From: Streptomyces tagetis
GTDB lineage: Bacteria; Actinomycetota; Actinomycetes; Streptomycetales; Streptomycetaceae
Assembly (NCBI RefSeq): GCF_018069565.1
Contig: NZ_JAGPNL010000004.1
Coordinates: 248,001-312,000, forward strand
Reading direction: 5' to 3'
Length of the DNA stretch: 64,000 nt
The translations under genes and the position numbers were made by a program. The notes beneath the pieces were generated by a model. It was not told where the DNA came from and did no database searches. It was given only the letters and a program-made list of their open reading frames with translations. This document shows positions 40,937-50,135 of this stretch, piece after piece. Position 1 is the stretch's first letter, and each line of letters begins with the position of its first letter.

Positions 40937-43066
40937 TCAGTCGCCGTTGCCCGGCGTCGGGGTCGTCTTCTGGATCTGCATCAGGAACTCGACGTTCGAC
41001 TTGGTCTGCTTCATCTTGTCGAGGAGCAGTTCGATCGCCTGCTGCTGGTCGAGGGCGTGCAGCACCCGGCGCAGCTTCCAGACGACGGCCAGCTCCTCGT
41101 TGCCGAGCAGGATCTCCTCCTTGCGGGTGCCGGACGCGTCCACGTCCACCGCCGGGAAGATGCGCTTGTCGGCGAGCTTCCGGTCGAGCTTGAGCTCCAT
41201 GTTGCCGGTGCCCTTGAACTCCTCGAAGATCACCTCGTCCATGCGGGACCCGGTGTCCACCAGGGCGGTGGCGAGGATGGTCAGCGAACCGCCGTCCTCG
41301 ATGTTGCGGGCCGCGCCGAAGAAGCGCTTCGGCGGGTACAGGGCGGTCGAGTCGACACCACCGGACAGGATGCGGCCGGAGGCCGGGGCGGCGAGGTTGT
41401 ACGCACGGCCCAGACGCGTGATCGAGTCGAGCAGCACGACGACGTCGTGGCCCAGCTCCACCAGCCGCTTGGCGCGCTCGATGGCGAGCTCGGCGACCGT
41501 GGTGTGGTCCTCGGCGGGACGGTCGAAGGTCGAGGAGATGACCTCGCCCTTCACCGACCGCTGCATGTCGGTGACCTCTTCCGGACGCTCGTCGACGAGG
41601 ACGACCATCAGGTGGCACTCGGGGTTGTTGTGGGTGATCGCGTTGGCGACCGCCTGCATGATCATGGTCTTGCCGGTCTTCGGCGGGGCCACGATCAGAC
41701 CGCGCTGGCCCTTGCCGATGGGCGAGACCAGGTCGATGATCCGGGTGGTCAGCACGCCCGGGTCCGTCTCCAGGCGGAGGCGGTCCTGCGGGTACAGCGG
41801 CGTCAGCTTGTTGAACTCCGGGCGTCCGCGGCCGTGTTCGGGGGCCATGCCGTTGACGGAGTCCAGGCGCACCAGCGCGTTGAACTTCTCGCGGCGCTCG
41901 CCCTCCTTCGGCTGGCGCACGGCTCCGGTGAGGTGGTCGCCCTTGCGCAGGCCGTTCTTGCGGACCTGGGCGAGGGAGACGTACACGTCGTTCGGGCCGG
42001 GCAGGTAGCCCGAGGTGCGGATGAAGGCGTAGTTGTCGAGGATGTCGAGGATGCCCGCGACCGGGATCAGGACGTCGTCCTCGGTGATCTGCGGCTCCTG
42101 GACCTCGTCGCGCCCGCGGCGGCCCCGGCGGTCGCGGTAGCGCCCGCGGCGCCCGCGGCGCCCGCCGTCGTCGTCGTAGCCGTCGTCGTGCTGCTGACGG
42201 TCCTGACGCTCCTGGCGGTCCTGGCGCTCCTGGCGGTCCTGACGGCCACCGCCGCCCTGCTGCTGCTGGCGCTGCGGTCCGCCGCTCTGGCTCTGCTGCT
42301 GGTCGTCGCCCTTGCCGCGGCGGTCGCGGTCGCGCTCGCGTCCACGGTCCCGGCCGCGGTCGCGCCGGCGGCCCTCGCCGCCGTCCGCGTCGCCGTGGTG
42401 GCTCGGGGACTGCTGGGAGTGCTGCTGGCCGGACGTCTCCGTCTTCGGCTCCGTCCGGGTCTCGGCGACCGCCGTCTCGGTGGCGGTGGAGGGGCTGCCC
42501 GCGTCGGCGGTGGCACGGCGCCGGCGGCGCTCGGCCGGGGCGTCGTCGCCGGCCGGCTGCTCGGCGGCCGTGGCCTTCGGCGAGGGCTGGCCGGGGATGT
42601 CGATCTGCTGCTGCGCGGCCGGCCGGCCGGCGTCGTCGGTCTTCTTCTCGGCCTTCGCGGCCTTCTCCGCACCGTCGGCCTTGGCCGGCTTGTCGGCGGC
42701 CTTCTCGGCCTTGTCGGCCTTCTCGGCGGCGGGCGTCTCGTCGCCCGTACGGGTGCGGGAGGTGGTGCGACGCTTCGGCTTGGTCTCGCCGGCCTCGTCG
42801 GCGGCGGGCGCCGCCTTGGCGGGGGCACCCCCCGCGGCCTGCGCCTCCTTGATGACCTCGATCAACTGGCTCTTGCGCATACGCGCGGTGCCCCTGATAC
42901 CGAGGCCGGATGCGACCTGTTGCAGCTCGGCCAGCACCATGCCCTCAAGGCCGGTACCGCGGCGCCGCCGGGAGCCGGCACCGGTGGCAGGCGCGGAAGC
43001 GTCCGTGGCGGGCGCGGCAGCGGTCTCCTCGACACGTGCGCCCATCAGATCGGTGGTGTCGCTCAC
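40937..43066 (-). CDS. rho: Transcription termination factor Rho with large actinobacterial insertion
   Basis: Hexameric RNA-dependent ATPase ending transcription. 709 residues against about 420 in E. coli. Order: short Ala-rich start; Rho N-terminal helical domain LEGMVLAELQQVASGLGIRG ... RKSQLIEVIKEAQ (about 40-80); a low-complexity insertion of about 245 residues, first Lys/Ala/Glu-rich, then Arg/Asp/Gln/Gly-rich with DRQERQ repeats; RNA-binding domain from VLIPVAGILDILDNYAFIR; P-loop VAPPKTGKTM; Walker B VVLLDSITRLGRAYN; C-terminal R-loop. The insertion is known in high-G+C Gram-positives and adds RNA binding. Confidence 0.97.
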   Translation of the reverse strand: MSDTTDLMGARVEETAAAPATDASAPATGAGSRRRRGTGLEGMVLAELQQVASGLGIRGTARMRKSQLIEVIKEAQAAGGAPAKAAPAADEAGETKPKRRTTSRTRTGDETPAAEKADKAEKAADKPAKADGAEKAAKAEKKTDDAGRPAAQQQIDIPGQPSPKATAAEQPAGDDAPAERRRRRATADAGSPSTATETAVAETRTEPKTETSGQQHSQQSPSHHGDADGGEGRRRDRGRDRGRERDRDRRGKGDDQQQSQSGGPQRQQQQGGGGRQDRQERQDRQERQDRQQHDDGYDDDGGRRGRRGRYRDRRGRRGRDEVQEPQITEDDVLIPVAGILDILDNYAFIRTSGYLPGPNDVYVSLAQVRKNGLRKGDHLTGAVRQPKEGERREKFNALVRLDSVNGMAPEHGRGRPEFNKLTPLYPQDRLRLETDPGVLTTRIIDLVSPIGKGQRGLIVAPPKTGKTMIMQAVANAITHNNPECHLMVVLVDERPEEVTDMQRSVKGEVISSTFDRPAEDHTTVAELAIERAKRLVELGHDVVVLLDSITRLGRAYNLAAPASGRILSGGVDSTALYPPKRFFGAARNIEDGGSLTILATALVDTGSRMDEVIFEEFKGTGNMELKLDRKLADKRIFPAVDVDASGTRKEEILLGNEELAVVWKLRRVLHALDQQQAIELLLDKMKQTKSNVEFLMQIQKTTPTPGNGD
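42198..42245 (-). repeat. 18-bp repeats inside rho encoding DRQERQ
   Basis: Two and two-thirds copies of an 18-bp unit (CGGTCCTGACGCTCCTGG on the plus strand) encode the repeated hexapeptide DRQERQ in the Rho insertion. Being a multiple of three, copy-number change would keep the frame. Confidence 0.8.
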
Positions 43067-43474
43067 GAAGGGTCCTTCCCTGGAGCGGACGTCGGCCTGT
43101 CTGGCTCGGCGACCGGTTGTGCTGTCCGGCTTCGGTCCTTGCTGTGTGAACCGTGCCGGGGCGGTGGTCCGCCTGAACGGCGGAAGAGATATCTGGTGAT
43201 GGCGCTACCTCGTGCCGTGGCACCCAGGATCGGTGTCACGCGGCGTGGTCGCACCGGTTCCGAAGCGTGCCCGTGGAACCGCTCGGTGTCCGTGGCGGCC
43301 GTACTGGTGGCGTACGGCGTTCACCGCACGAGGCGGCCGGGGGGGCTTCCGGAAGAATGTCTGTCCCGGACGGGGACACGAGGCACCTCGCCATGGTGGG
43401 GTCGGGTGCAGACTTGAGGTTAACACTACCGGATACAGCAAACATTCCCCCTCTCCTCATCCGGCAACCGTGTG
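43067..43474. other. Long rho leader / thrB 3' region without a gene
   Basis: 408 bp between thrB and rho, both on the minus strand. It presumably contains the rho promoter and untranslated leader. A weak CCGGAT/ATCCGG inverted repeat lies near 43430-43465, close to the thrB stop. No gene or structured RNA family is recognised. Confidence 0.4.
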
Positions 43475-44392
43475 TCAGGTCCCGAGCGGGAGCACGCTGG
43501 CCCCGCGCTGGTCCAGGCTCAGCCGGTTCGCGGCCCAGTCCTCGCCGGCCAGCGCCTCGACCTTGTCGGCCGTGTCGGCGTCGGCCAGTGCCATCACCGT
43601 CGGCCCGGCGCCCGAGATGACCGCGGGTACGCCGTCCGCGCGCAGCCGCTCCACCAGCGCCGCGCTCTCCGGCATCGCCGGGGCCCGGTACTCCTGGTGG
43701 AGACGGTCCTCGGTGGCCGGCAGCAGCAGTTCGGGGCGCCTGGTCAGCGCCTCGACGAGCAGTGCGGCCCGGCCCGCGTTGGCGGCGGCGTCGACGTGCG
43801 GCACGGTGCGCGGCAGCAGACCGCGCGCCGTCTCCGTCAGAACCGGCTTCCCCGGTACGAAAACCACCGGAACGATGGAATCGGCGGGCTCCATCCTGAT
43901 CGCGCGCGCCGCGCCGGAATCCATCCACGAGACGGTGAACCCGCCCAGCAGACAGGCCGCGACGTTGTCCGGGTGGCCCTCGATCTCGGTGGCGAGGTCC
44001 AGCATCGCGGCGTCGTCGAGGCGGGACTCGGCGCCTATGGTCACCGCCCGCGCGGCGACGATGCCGGCGCAGATGGCGGCGGAGGAGGAGCCCAGCCCGC
44101 GGCCGTGCGGGATGCGGTTGGCGCAGACGATCTCCAGTCCGCGCGGCTGTCCGCCCAGCAGGTCGAAGGCGGTGCGCAGGGTGCGGACGAGCAGGTGTTT
44201 CTCGTCGCGCGGCAGTGTCTCGCCGCCCTCACCGGCGATGTCGATGTGCAGCCCGGAGTCGGCCACCCGGACGACCACGTCGTCGTACAAGCCCAGTGCC
44301 AGGCCGAGGGCGTCGAAGCCCGGACCGAGGTTGGCGCTGGTGGCGGGGACGCGCACCCGGACGGCGGCGGCGCGGAACGCTGGACCGGCCAT
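43475..44392 (-). CDS. thrB: Homoserine kinase
   Basis: GHMP-family kinase phosphorylating homoserine for threonine synthesis. 305 residues from the ATG at 44392; upstream in-frame reading lacks a ribosome site. Motifs are VRVPATSANLGPGFDALG, the ATP-binding IPHGRGLGSSSAAICAGI (about 93-110) and the C-terminal VISGAGPTVMAL. It is separated from thrC by 410 bp, so it may have its own promoter despite the shared pathway. Confidence 0.96.
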   Translation of the reverse strand: MAGPAFRAAAVRVRVPATSANLGPGFDALGLALGLYDDVVVRVADSGLHIDIAGEGGETLPRDEKHLLVRTLRTAFDLLGGQPRGLEIVCANRIPHGRGLGSSSAAICAGIVAARAVTIGAESRLDDAAMLDLATEIEGHPDNVAACLLGGFTVSWMDSGAARAIRMEPADSIVPVVFVPGKPVLTETARGLLPRTVPHVDAAANAGRAALLVEALTRRPELLLPATEDRLHQEYRAPAMPESAALVERLRADGVPAVISGAGPTVMALADADTADKVEALAGEDWAANRLSLDQRGASVLPLGT

Positions 44393-44802
44393 CTCTCGAT
44401 GACTCTCCTTGAGCTGCGTGATGGTCGAAATCGTCGAATGACAGGGGATGACGTACAGAACCGGGGGCGCCGCCGCTGCCTGCCGAACGGGCGGCCTCCC
44501 GGGCCACCCGCACGTGCTGTGCGACCGCGGAGACGACGCGGTACCGCGGCATATGCGGCGGGCGGGTTCGGTACAGCCTATCGAAGGAAGGTTCTGTGGC
44601 GACATAGGGCGCACAGGAGGCGCACGATGCGTGTCGCAAGCCCCCTGTGCACCCCCTGTGAAGGTCATTCCCGGGTGAGCGGCACTTACGCCCGTTTACG
44701 CCGGTGGGACGGCGCCGCGATCGCACCGTTTACGCCGGTGGGACGGCGCCGCCGTCGCTCCGGGAGCGGGCGCGCGCCGCCCCACGGGCGGGCGGCCGGT
44801 GC
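44393..44802. other. thrC-thrB intergenic region
   Basis: 410 bp within the threonine cluster. It contains a 25-bp direct repeat pair and a hairpin-like segment near 44610-44652 (GCACAGG...CCTGTGC). No gene is seen. The size is surprising for a pathway operon and suggests separate transcription of thrB. Confidence 0.45.
44694..44752. repeat. 25-bp perfect direct repeat between thrC and thrB
   Basis: Identical 25-bp copies beginning GTTTACGCCGGTGGGACGG lie at 44694-44718 and 44728-44752, 34 bp apart start to start. They are 50-110 bp after the thrC stop on the minus strand. Confidence 0.92.
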
Positions 44803-45861
44803 TCAGCCGAGACCGAGGCGCTCGGCGGCGGCAGCCGCGTCGACCGGCACGGTGACCGGCTGCGGGGCGCCGGCGACGGCCCAGTCGGGGTCCTTGAGCC
44901 CGTTGCCGGTGACGGTGCACACGATCCGCTGCCCCGGGTCGACCTTGCCCTGCTCGGCCGCCTTCAGCAGACCGGCCACCGAGGCGGCGGAGGCGGGCTC
45001 GACGAAGACGCCCTCCTGCGAGGCCAACAGCCGGTAGGCGCGCAGGATCTCACGGTCCGTCACCTCGTCGATGGCGCCACCGGACTCGTCCCGGGCGGCC
45101 AGCGCGTACTGCCAGGAGGCCGGGTTGCCGATGCGGATGGCGGTGGCGATGGTCGACGGGTCCTTCACCACCTCGCCGCGCACGATCGGGGCGCTGCCGG
45201 ATGCCTGGAAGCCCCACATGCGGGGCGTCCTGGAGGAGACCCCGTCGGCGGCGTACTCCTTGTAACCCTTCCAGTACGCGGTGATGTTGCCCGCGTTGCC
45301 CACCGGCAGGACGTGGATGTCGGGGGCGTCGCCGAGCATGTCCACGATCTCGAAGGCGGCCGTCTTCTGGCCCTCGATCCGTACCGGGTTGACCGAATTG
45401 ACCAGCGCCACGGGGTAGTTGTCGCTGAGCGCGCGGGCCAGCGTGAGGCAGTCGTCGAAGTTGCCGTCGACCTGGAGGATCTTCGCGCCGTGCACGAGGG
45501 CCTGGCCCATCTTGCCGAGCGCGATCTTGCCCTGGGGCACCAGGACGGCGGAGACCATCCCGGCCCGCACCCCGTACGCGGCGGCCGAGGCCGAGGTGTT
45601 GCCGGTGGAGGCGCAGATGACGGCCTGCGCGCCCTCCTCCTTGGCCTTGCTGATGGCCATGGTCATCCCGCGGTCCTTGAAGGAACCGGTCGGGTTCGCG
45701 CCCTCCACCTTGAGGTGGACCTCGCAGCCCGTGCGCTCGGAGAGCACCTGCGCGGGCACGAGCGGCGTGCCGCCCTCGCGGAGCGTCACGACCGGCGTGC
45801 TGTCGGAGACCGGCAGCCTGTCCCGGTACTCCTCGATGATTCCGCGCCACTGGTGGGTCAT
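44803..45861 (-). CDS. thrC: Threonine synthase
   Basis: PLP enzyme converting O-phosphohomoserine to threonine. 352 residues. The PLP lysine is Lys62 in GANPTGSFKDRGMTMAI and the phosphate-binding loop is PVGNAGNITAYWKGYKE. It starts 6 bp after the hom stop, so hom-thrC form an operon. Confidence 0.97.
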   Translation of the reverse strand: MTHQWRGIIEEYRDRLPVSDSTPVVTLREGGTPLVPAQVLSERTGCEVHLKVEGANPTGSFKDRGMTMAISKAKEEGAQAVICASTGNTSASAAAYGVRAGMVSAVLVPQGKIALGKMGQALVHGAKILQVDGNFDDCLTLARALSDNYPVALVNSVNPVRIEGQKTAAFEIVDMLGDAPDIHVLPVGNAGNITAYWKGYKEYAADGVSSRTPRMWGFQASGSAPIVRGEVVKDPSTIATAIRIGNPASWQYALAARDESGGAIDEVTDREILRAYRLLASQEGVFVEPASAASVAGLLKAAEQGKVDPGQRIVCTVTGNGLKDPDWAVAGAPQPVTVPVDAAAAAERLGLG

Positions 45862-45867
45862 TGCTGG

Positions 45868-47160
45868 TTACTCTCCTTCAACCCGCATGATGCTGGCGAC
45901 ACCCCGCACGGTGTCGAGCTTGCGCAGCGCCTCGACGGTACCGCCGAGGGCGGCGTCGGACGCGCGGTGCGTGATGACGACGAGGGATGCCTCGCCGTCC
46001 TTGCCCTGCTGGCGGACGGTGTCGATGGAGACCCCGTGCTCCGCGAACACGGTCGCCACCTGGGCGAGCACGCCCGGCTTGTCGGCGACGTCGAGGCTGA
46101 TGTGGTAGCGCGTGACGACCTCGCCCATCGGCGAGACGGGCAGGGCCGCGTAGGCGGACTCGCCGGGGCCCCGCGCGCCGCTGAGCCGGTTACGGCAGAC
46201 GGCGACGATGTCGCCGAGGACCGCGGAGGCGGTCGGGGCGCCGCCGGCGCCGGGACCGTAGAACATGAGCTGGCCGGCCGCGTCGGACTCGACGAACACC
46301 GCGTTGTAGGCGCCGCGGACGCCCGCCAGCGGGTGGCCGAGCGGGATCATCGCCGGGTGCACGCGCGCGGTGACGGAGGCGCCGTCCGCGGCCCGCTCGC
46401 AGATGGCGAGCAGTTTGATGGTGCAGCCCATCTCCTTGGCGGAGGCGAAGTCCGCCGCGGTGACCTCGGTCATGCCCTCGCGGTGCACGTCGTCGAGGCG
46501 GACCCGGGTGTGGAAGGCGATCCCGGCGAGGATCGCGGCCTTGGCGGCGGCGTCGAAGCCCTCGACGTCGGCGGTCGGGTCGGCCTCCGCGTACCCGAGC
46601 GCGGTGGCCTCGTCCAGCGCCTCCTGGTAGCCGGCGCCGGTGGAGTCCATCTTGTCGAGGATGAAGTTGGTGGTGCCGTTGACGATGCCGAGCACCCGGT
46701 TGACCTTGTCGCCGGCGAGCGACTCGCGCAGCGGGCGGATCAGCGGGATGGCGCCGGCCACGGCGGCCTCGTAGTAGAGGTCCCGGCCGTGCTCGTCGGC
46801 CGCCGCGTGCAGGGCGGCGCCGTCCTGGGCGATGAGCGCCTTGTTGGCCGAGACGACGGAGGCACCGTGCTCGAAGGCGGTGGTGATGAGGGCGCGGGCG
46901 GGCTCGATGCCGCCGATGACCTCGACGACGACGTCGAGGTCGCCGCGCTTGACCAGGGCGGTGGCGTCGGTGGTGACGAGGTCCGGGTCGATGCCCTCGC
47001 GGACCTTGTCCGGCCTGCGCACGGCGACGCCGACCAGCTCGACGGGGGCGCCGATCCGGGCGGCGAGGTCGTCGGCGTGCGTCGTCATGATGCGCGCCAC
47101 CTCTGAGCCGACCACTCCACAGCCCAGCAGCGCCACCTTCAGCGGACGCGTACGCATCAT
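45868..47160 (-). CDS. hom: Homoserine dehydrogenase
   Basis: NAD(P)H-dependent reduction of aspartate semialdehyde to homoserine, the branch point to threonine and methionine. 430 residues from the first of two adjacent ATGs (47160), with GAGGTCGG upstream. Rossmann motif LLGCGVVGSEVA (11-22), signature GIVNGTTNFIL, and a C-terminal ACT domain from YHISLDVADKPGVLAQV that usually mediates threonine feedback. First gene of hom-thrC. Confidence 0.96.
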   Translation of the reverse strand: MMRTRPLKVALLGCGVVGSEVARIMTTHADDLAARIGAPVELVGVAVRRPDKVREGIDPDLVTTDATALVKRGDLDVVVEVIGGIEPARALITTAFEHGASVVSANKALIAQDGAALHAAADEHGRDLYYEAAVAGAIPLIRPLRESLAGDKVNRVLGIVNGTTNFILDKMDSTGAGYQEALDEATALGYAEADPTADVEGFDAAAKAAILAGIAFHTRVRLDDVHREGMTEVTAADFASAKEMGCTIKLLAICERAADGASVTARVHPAMIPLGHPLAGVRGAYNAVFVESDAAGQLMFYGPGAGGAPTASAVLGDIVAVCRNRLSGARGPGESAYAALPVSPMGEVVTRYHISLDVADKPGVLAQVATVFAEHGVSIDTVRQQGKDGEASLVVITHRASDAALGGTVEALRKLDTVRGVASIMRVEGE

Positions 47161-47329
47161 CCGACCTCGTTTCCTCATACCGTCTGCGGTTGGACCAGTC
47201 TCACTCAACGGACGGGATTTTCGGCCTTTCGTCCGGATCGTGAGACATTTATTTCATTTCCCGGGGTGGGGGCGGAGATCCTGCGCGGAGCGGCCCGGCG
47301 CTCGCGCACCGGGCCGCCCGTCGCGCGGC

Positions 47330-48721
47330 TCACCCGACGTCGAGGCGCAGGAGGTCCTCCTCCGTCTCGCGGCGGACGATCACCCGCGCCTCGCCGTCGC
47401 GCACCGCGACGACCGGCGGGCGCGGCACGTGGTTGTAGTTGCTCGCCATGGAGCGGCAGTACGCCCCCGTGGCGGGTACGGCGATGAGGTCGCCCGGCGC
47501 CAGATCGGCCGGCAGGAAGGCGTCCTTGACCACGATGTCGCCGCTCTCGCAGTGCTTGCCGACCACGCGCACGAGCATCGGCTCGGCGTCGGAGACCCGG
47601 GAGGCCAGCGCGACGCTGTACTCGGCGTCGTAGAGCGCGGTGCGGATGTTGTCCGACATGCCGCCGTCGACGGAGACGTAGGTGCGCAGCCCGTCGAGGG
47701 GCTTGACGGTGCCGACCTCGTAGAGCGTGAAGGCGGTGGGGCCGGCGATGGCGCGGCCGGGCTCGACCGAGATCCGCGGCGCGCGCAGCCGGGCCGACTC
47801 GCACTCGCGGGTGACGATCTCGGTGAGCGCCTTGGCGATCTCGTGCGGCTCGCGCGGGTCGTCGTCGCTGGTGTACGCGATGCCGAGGCCGCCGCCGAGG
47901 TCGATCTCGGGCAGTTCGACGCCGTGCTCGTCGCGGACGTCCTTGAGCAGGCCGACGACCCGGTGGGCGGCGACCTCGAAGCCGGACATGTCGAAGATCT
48001 GCGAGCCGATGTGGGAGTGGATGCCGATCAGCTCGATGCCGTCGAGCTGGAGCGCGCGCCGCACCGCCTCGGCGGCCTGCCCGCCGGCCAGCGGGATGCC
48101 GAACTTCTGGTCCTCGTGGGCGGTGGCGATGAACTCGTGGGTGTGGGCCTCGACGCCGACGGTGACGCGGATCTGGACCCGCTGGCGCACACCCAGCTCC
48201 CGCGCGATGTGGGCGACACGGACGATCTCCTGGAAGGAGTCGAGCACGATCCGCCCGACCCCGGCCTCGACCGCCCGGCGGATCTCCTCGGGCGACTTGT
48301 TGTTGCCGTGCAGGGCGATGCGCTCGGCGGGCATCCCGGCGGAGAGCGCGGTGGCGAGTTCCCCGCCGGAGCACACGTCGAGGTTGAGCCCCTCCTCGTC
48401 CAGCCAGCGCACGACCGCCCGGGACAGGAACGCCTTCCCCGCGTAGAACACGTCGGCGTCGGGCCCGAAGGCGGTCCGCCAGGCGCGGGCGCGGGCCCGG
48501 AAGTCGGCCTCGTCGAGCACGTAGGCGGGGGTGCCGTGCTCCTCGGCGAGCCGGGTCACGGGGATGCCGCCGACGGTGACCGCGCCGTCCTCGTCCCGGC
48601 CGACGGTCTGCGCCCAGACCTTGGGGTCGAGGGCGTTCAGGTCGGCGGGCGGGAAGGCGGAGCGGCCCTCGGGCAGGACGTCGGCGTGGCGGGGCCCGGC
48701 GGGGTGTGCGGAACGGCTCAT
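47330..48721 (-). CDS. lysA: Diaminopimelate decarboxylase
   Basis: Last step of lysine synthesis. 463 residues from the ATG at 48721. PLP lysine is Lys96 in VFYAGKAFLSRA. Glycine-rich phosphate loop is EIDLGGGLGIAY, and the C-terminal active-site residues are in VGKHCESGDIVVKD and ATGAYCRSMASNYNH. The gene lies 17 bp after the ArgS-related gene and 169 bp before hom. Confidence 0.97.
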   Translation of the reverse strand: MSRSAHPAGPRHADVLPEGRSAFPPADLNALDPKVWAQTVGRDEDGAVTVGGIPVTRLAEEHGTPAYVLDEADFRARARAWRTAFGPDADVFYAGKAFLSRAVVRWLDEEGLNLDVCSGGELATALSAGMPAERIALHGNNKSPEEIRRAVEAGVGRIVLDSFQEIVRVAHIARELGVRQRVQIRVTVGVEAHTHEFIATAHEDQKFGIPLAGGQAAEAVRRALQLDGIELIGIHSHIGSQIFDMSGFEVAAHRVVGLLKDVRDEHGVELPEIDLGGGLGIAYTSDDDPREPHEIAKALTEIVTRECESARLRAPRISVEPGRAIAGPTAFTLYEVGTVKPLDGLRTYVSVDGGMSDNIRTALYDAEYSVALASRVSDAEPMLVRVVGKHCESGDIVVKDAFLPADLAPGDLIAVPATGAYCRSMASNYNHVPRPPVVAVRDGEARVIVRRETEEDLLRLDVG

Positions 48722-48738
48722 TGCTGCGGTGGCTCTCT

Positions 48739-49857
48739 TCAGAGGTGGTCGGGTGCGTCGATGCCGAGCAGGGACAGGCCGCCGGCCAGCACCGTCCCGG
48801 CGGCTTCGGCGAGCGCGAGCCGGGTCCGGTGGGCGGCCGAGGGTTTCTCCGCGCCGCGCGGGAGCACCGTCGCCAGGAACGGCAGCGTGACGTCGGCGAC
48901 GGTGACGAGATGCCGGGCGAGCCGGTCGGGCGCCCGCTGCGCGGCGGCTGCGGCGAGCAGACGGGGGTGGTCGGCGAGGGGGGTGAGGAGGGTGGGGCTG
49001 ATGGGGCTGGTGTTGTGGCCGGGGGCCGGAGCGGTGAGGGCGTCCGGGTCGGCGGTGAAGCCCAGGTCGGCGGCGTTGCGGGCGAGGGCGCGGGTGCGGG
49101 CGTGGGTGTAACGGACCCGGAAGAGGGGGTTGCGCTCGTGCTGGACGAGGTGCTCGCGGCGCTGCTCTTCGTCGAGGTGGGGCCGGTCGTGGGGGGCGGG
49201 GTGGAGCAGGGCCCAGCGCCCCGCGGTACGGCCGAGGCCGGTGAGGCCGCTGAGGCGGGCGGGGTCGTCGGAGGCCGCCGGCACGGGCCGGACGAGGGTG
49301 ACGTCGGGGCCTTCGGGCGGCGGGCCGACCGCGTCCACGTGAACGCCGAGCACCTGGCTCCAGCCGGCCTCGGGCGGGGCGTCGCAGCTCGTGCGGACGA
49401 CGGCGCCCTGGGAACGCAGGAGGCGGGCGGTGGCGTCCAGGACGACGAGGGCGCGGGGCTCGGGGGCGCAGTGCAGGCGCGGGGTGGGGGCGTGACCGGC
49501 GGTGGGGTCGTGGTCGCGGTGGCCGTAGCGCGGGCCGAGGGCCAGGATCTGCCGGACGAGGTCGGCGGGGGCGGTGCGGTGGAGGCTGATGTTGAGGAAC
49601 CCGGGCCCGGTGAGGACGACGTCGGCGACGTGATCGGCGTCGAGGAGATAGGGCCGGAGCACTTCGGCGACGTACCGGGGAGTGCGCCCGGCGGGCCGCG
49701 CGAGCTGGAGCGCGATGGTGGTGGCGTAGTCGCCACACCCCCCGGGGCCCGGCGGGGCGACGACGGCCCGCTCGGGAACGCCCACCGCGAGCTGCCCCGC
49801 GTCGACGGCACGCCGCACCGCGTGGAGGACGGTGCGGGAGAGCTCGACAGGGGTCAC
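48739..49857 (-). CDS. ArgS-related anticodon-binding protein (NrtL-like)
   Basis: 372 residues from a GTG at 49857. The N-terminal part has RYVAEVLRPYLLDADHVADV and GPGFLNISLHRTAP, reminiscent of the arginyl-tRNA synthetase N-terminal domain. The C-terminal third (NPLFRVRYTHARTRALARNA ... SLLGIDAPDHL) matches a DALR anticodon-binding domain. No HIGH or KMSKS catalytic motif is seen, so it is not an active synthetase. Homologues sit upstream of lysA in Streptomyces. Its role is unknown; tRNA binding is inferred from the fold. Confidence 0.82.
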   Translation of the reverse strand: MTPVELSRTVLHAVRRAVDAGQLAVGVPERAVVAPPGPGGCGDYATTIALQLARPAGRTPRYVAEVLRPYLLDADHVADVVLTGPGFLNISLHRTAPADLVRQILALGPRYGHRDHDPTAGHAPTPRLHCAPEPRALVVLDATARLLRSQGAVVRTSCDAPPEAGWSQVLGVHVDAVGPPPEGPDVTLVRPVPAASDDPARLSGLTGLGRTAGRWALLHPAPHDRPHLDEEQRREHLVQHERNPLFRVRYTHARTRALARNAADLGFTADPDALTAPAPGHNTSPISPTLLTPLADHPRLLAAAAAQRAPDRLARHLVTVADVTLPFLATVLPRGAEKPSAAHRTRLALAEAAGTVLAGGLSLLGIDAPDHL

Positions 49858-50060
49858 GGCTCAAGCGTAGGCGAGGAGGGGGGTGGGTAGGCGAACGGGT
49901 TTGAAGACATCCCGAGATGTGGACGCGACAACCTCACGCCCCCCATCCCGCACCCGAAACCGAGCCCCCCGACCCGACCGGAACCACCCGACCACCACGG
50001 GACGACCACGGGATGACCACATGGCGTACCGAGAGCCACCCATGGCCCCCGCTAGCCACC

Positions 50061-50130
50061 CCTGACCACCCCTGACCACCACTGACCACCACTGACCACC
50101 ACTGACCACCACTGACCACCACTGACCACC
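50061..50130. repeat. Seven 10-bp tandem repeats (VNTR)
   Basis: Seven contiguous copies of a 10-bp unit: two CCTGACCACC then five ACTGACCACC, ending in the degenerate GATGATCAAC. They are non-coding and lie between the response regulator stop and the ArgS-related gene start. The 10-bp periodicity is close to one DNA helical turn. Confidence 0.95.
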
Positions 50131-50135
50131 GATGA

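Noticed and set aside
50061..50130. Possible CRISPR array
   Set aside because: The units are 10 bp and contiguous, with no spacers and no cas genes; it is a simple tandem repeat.
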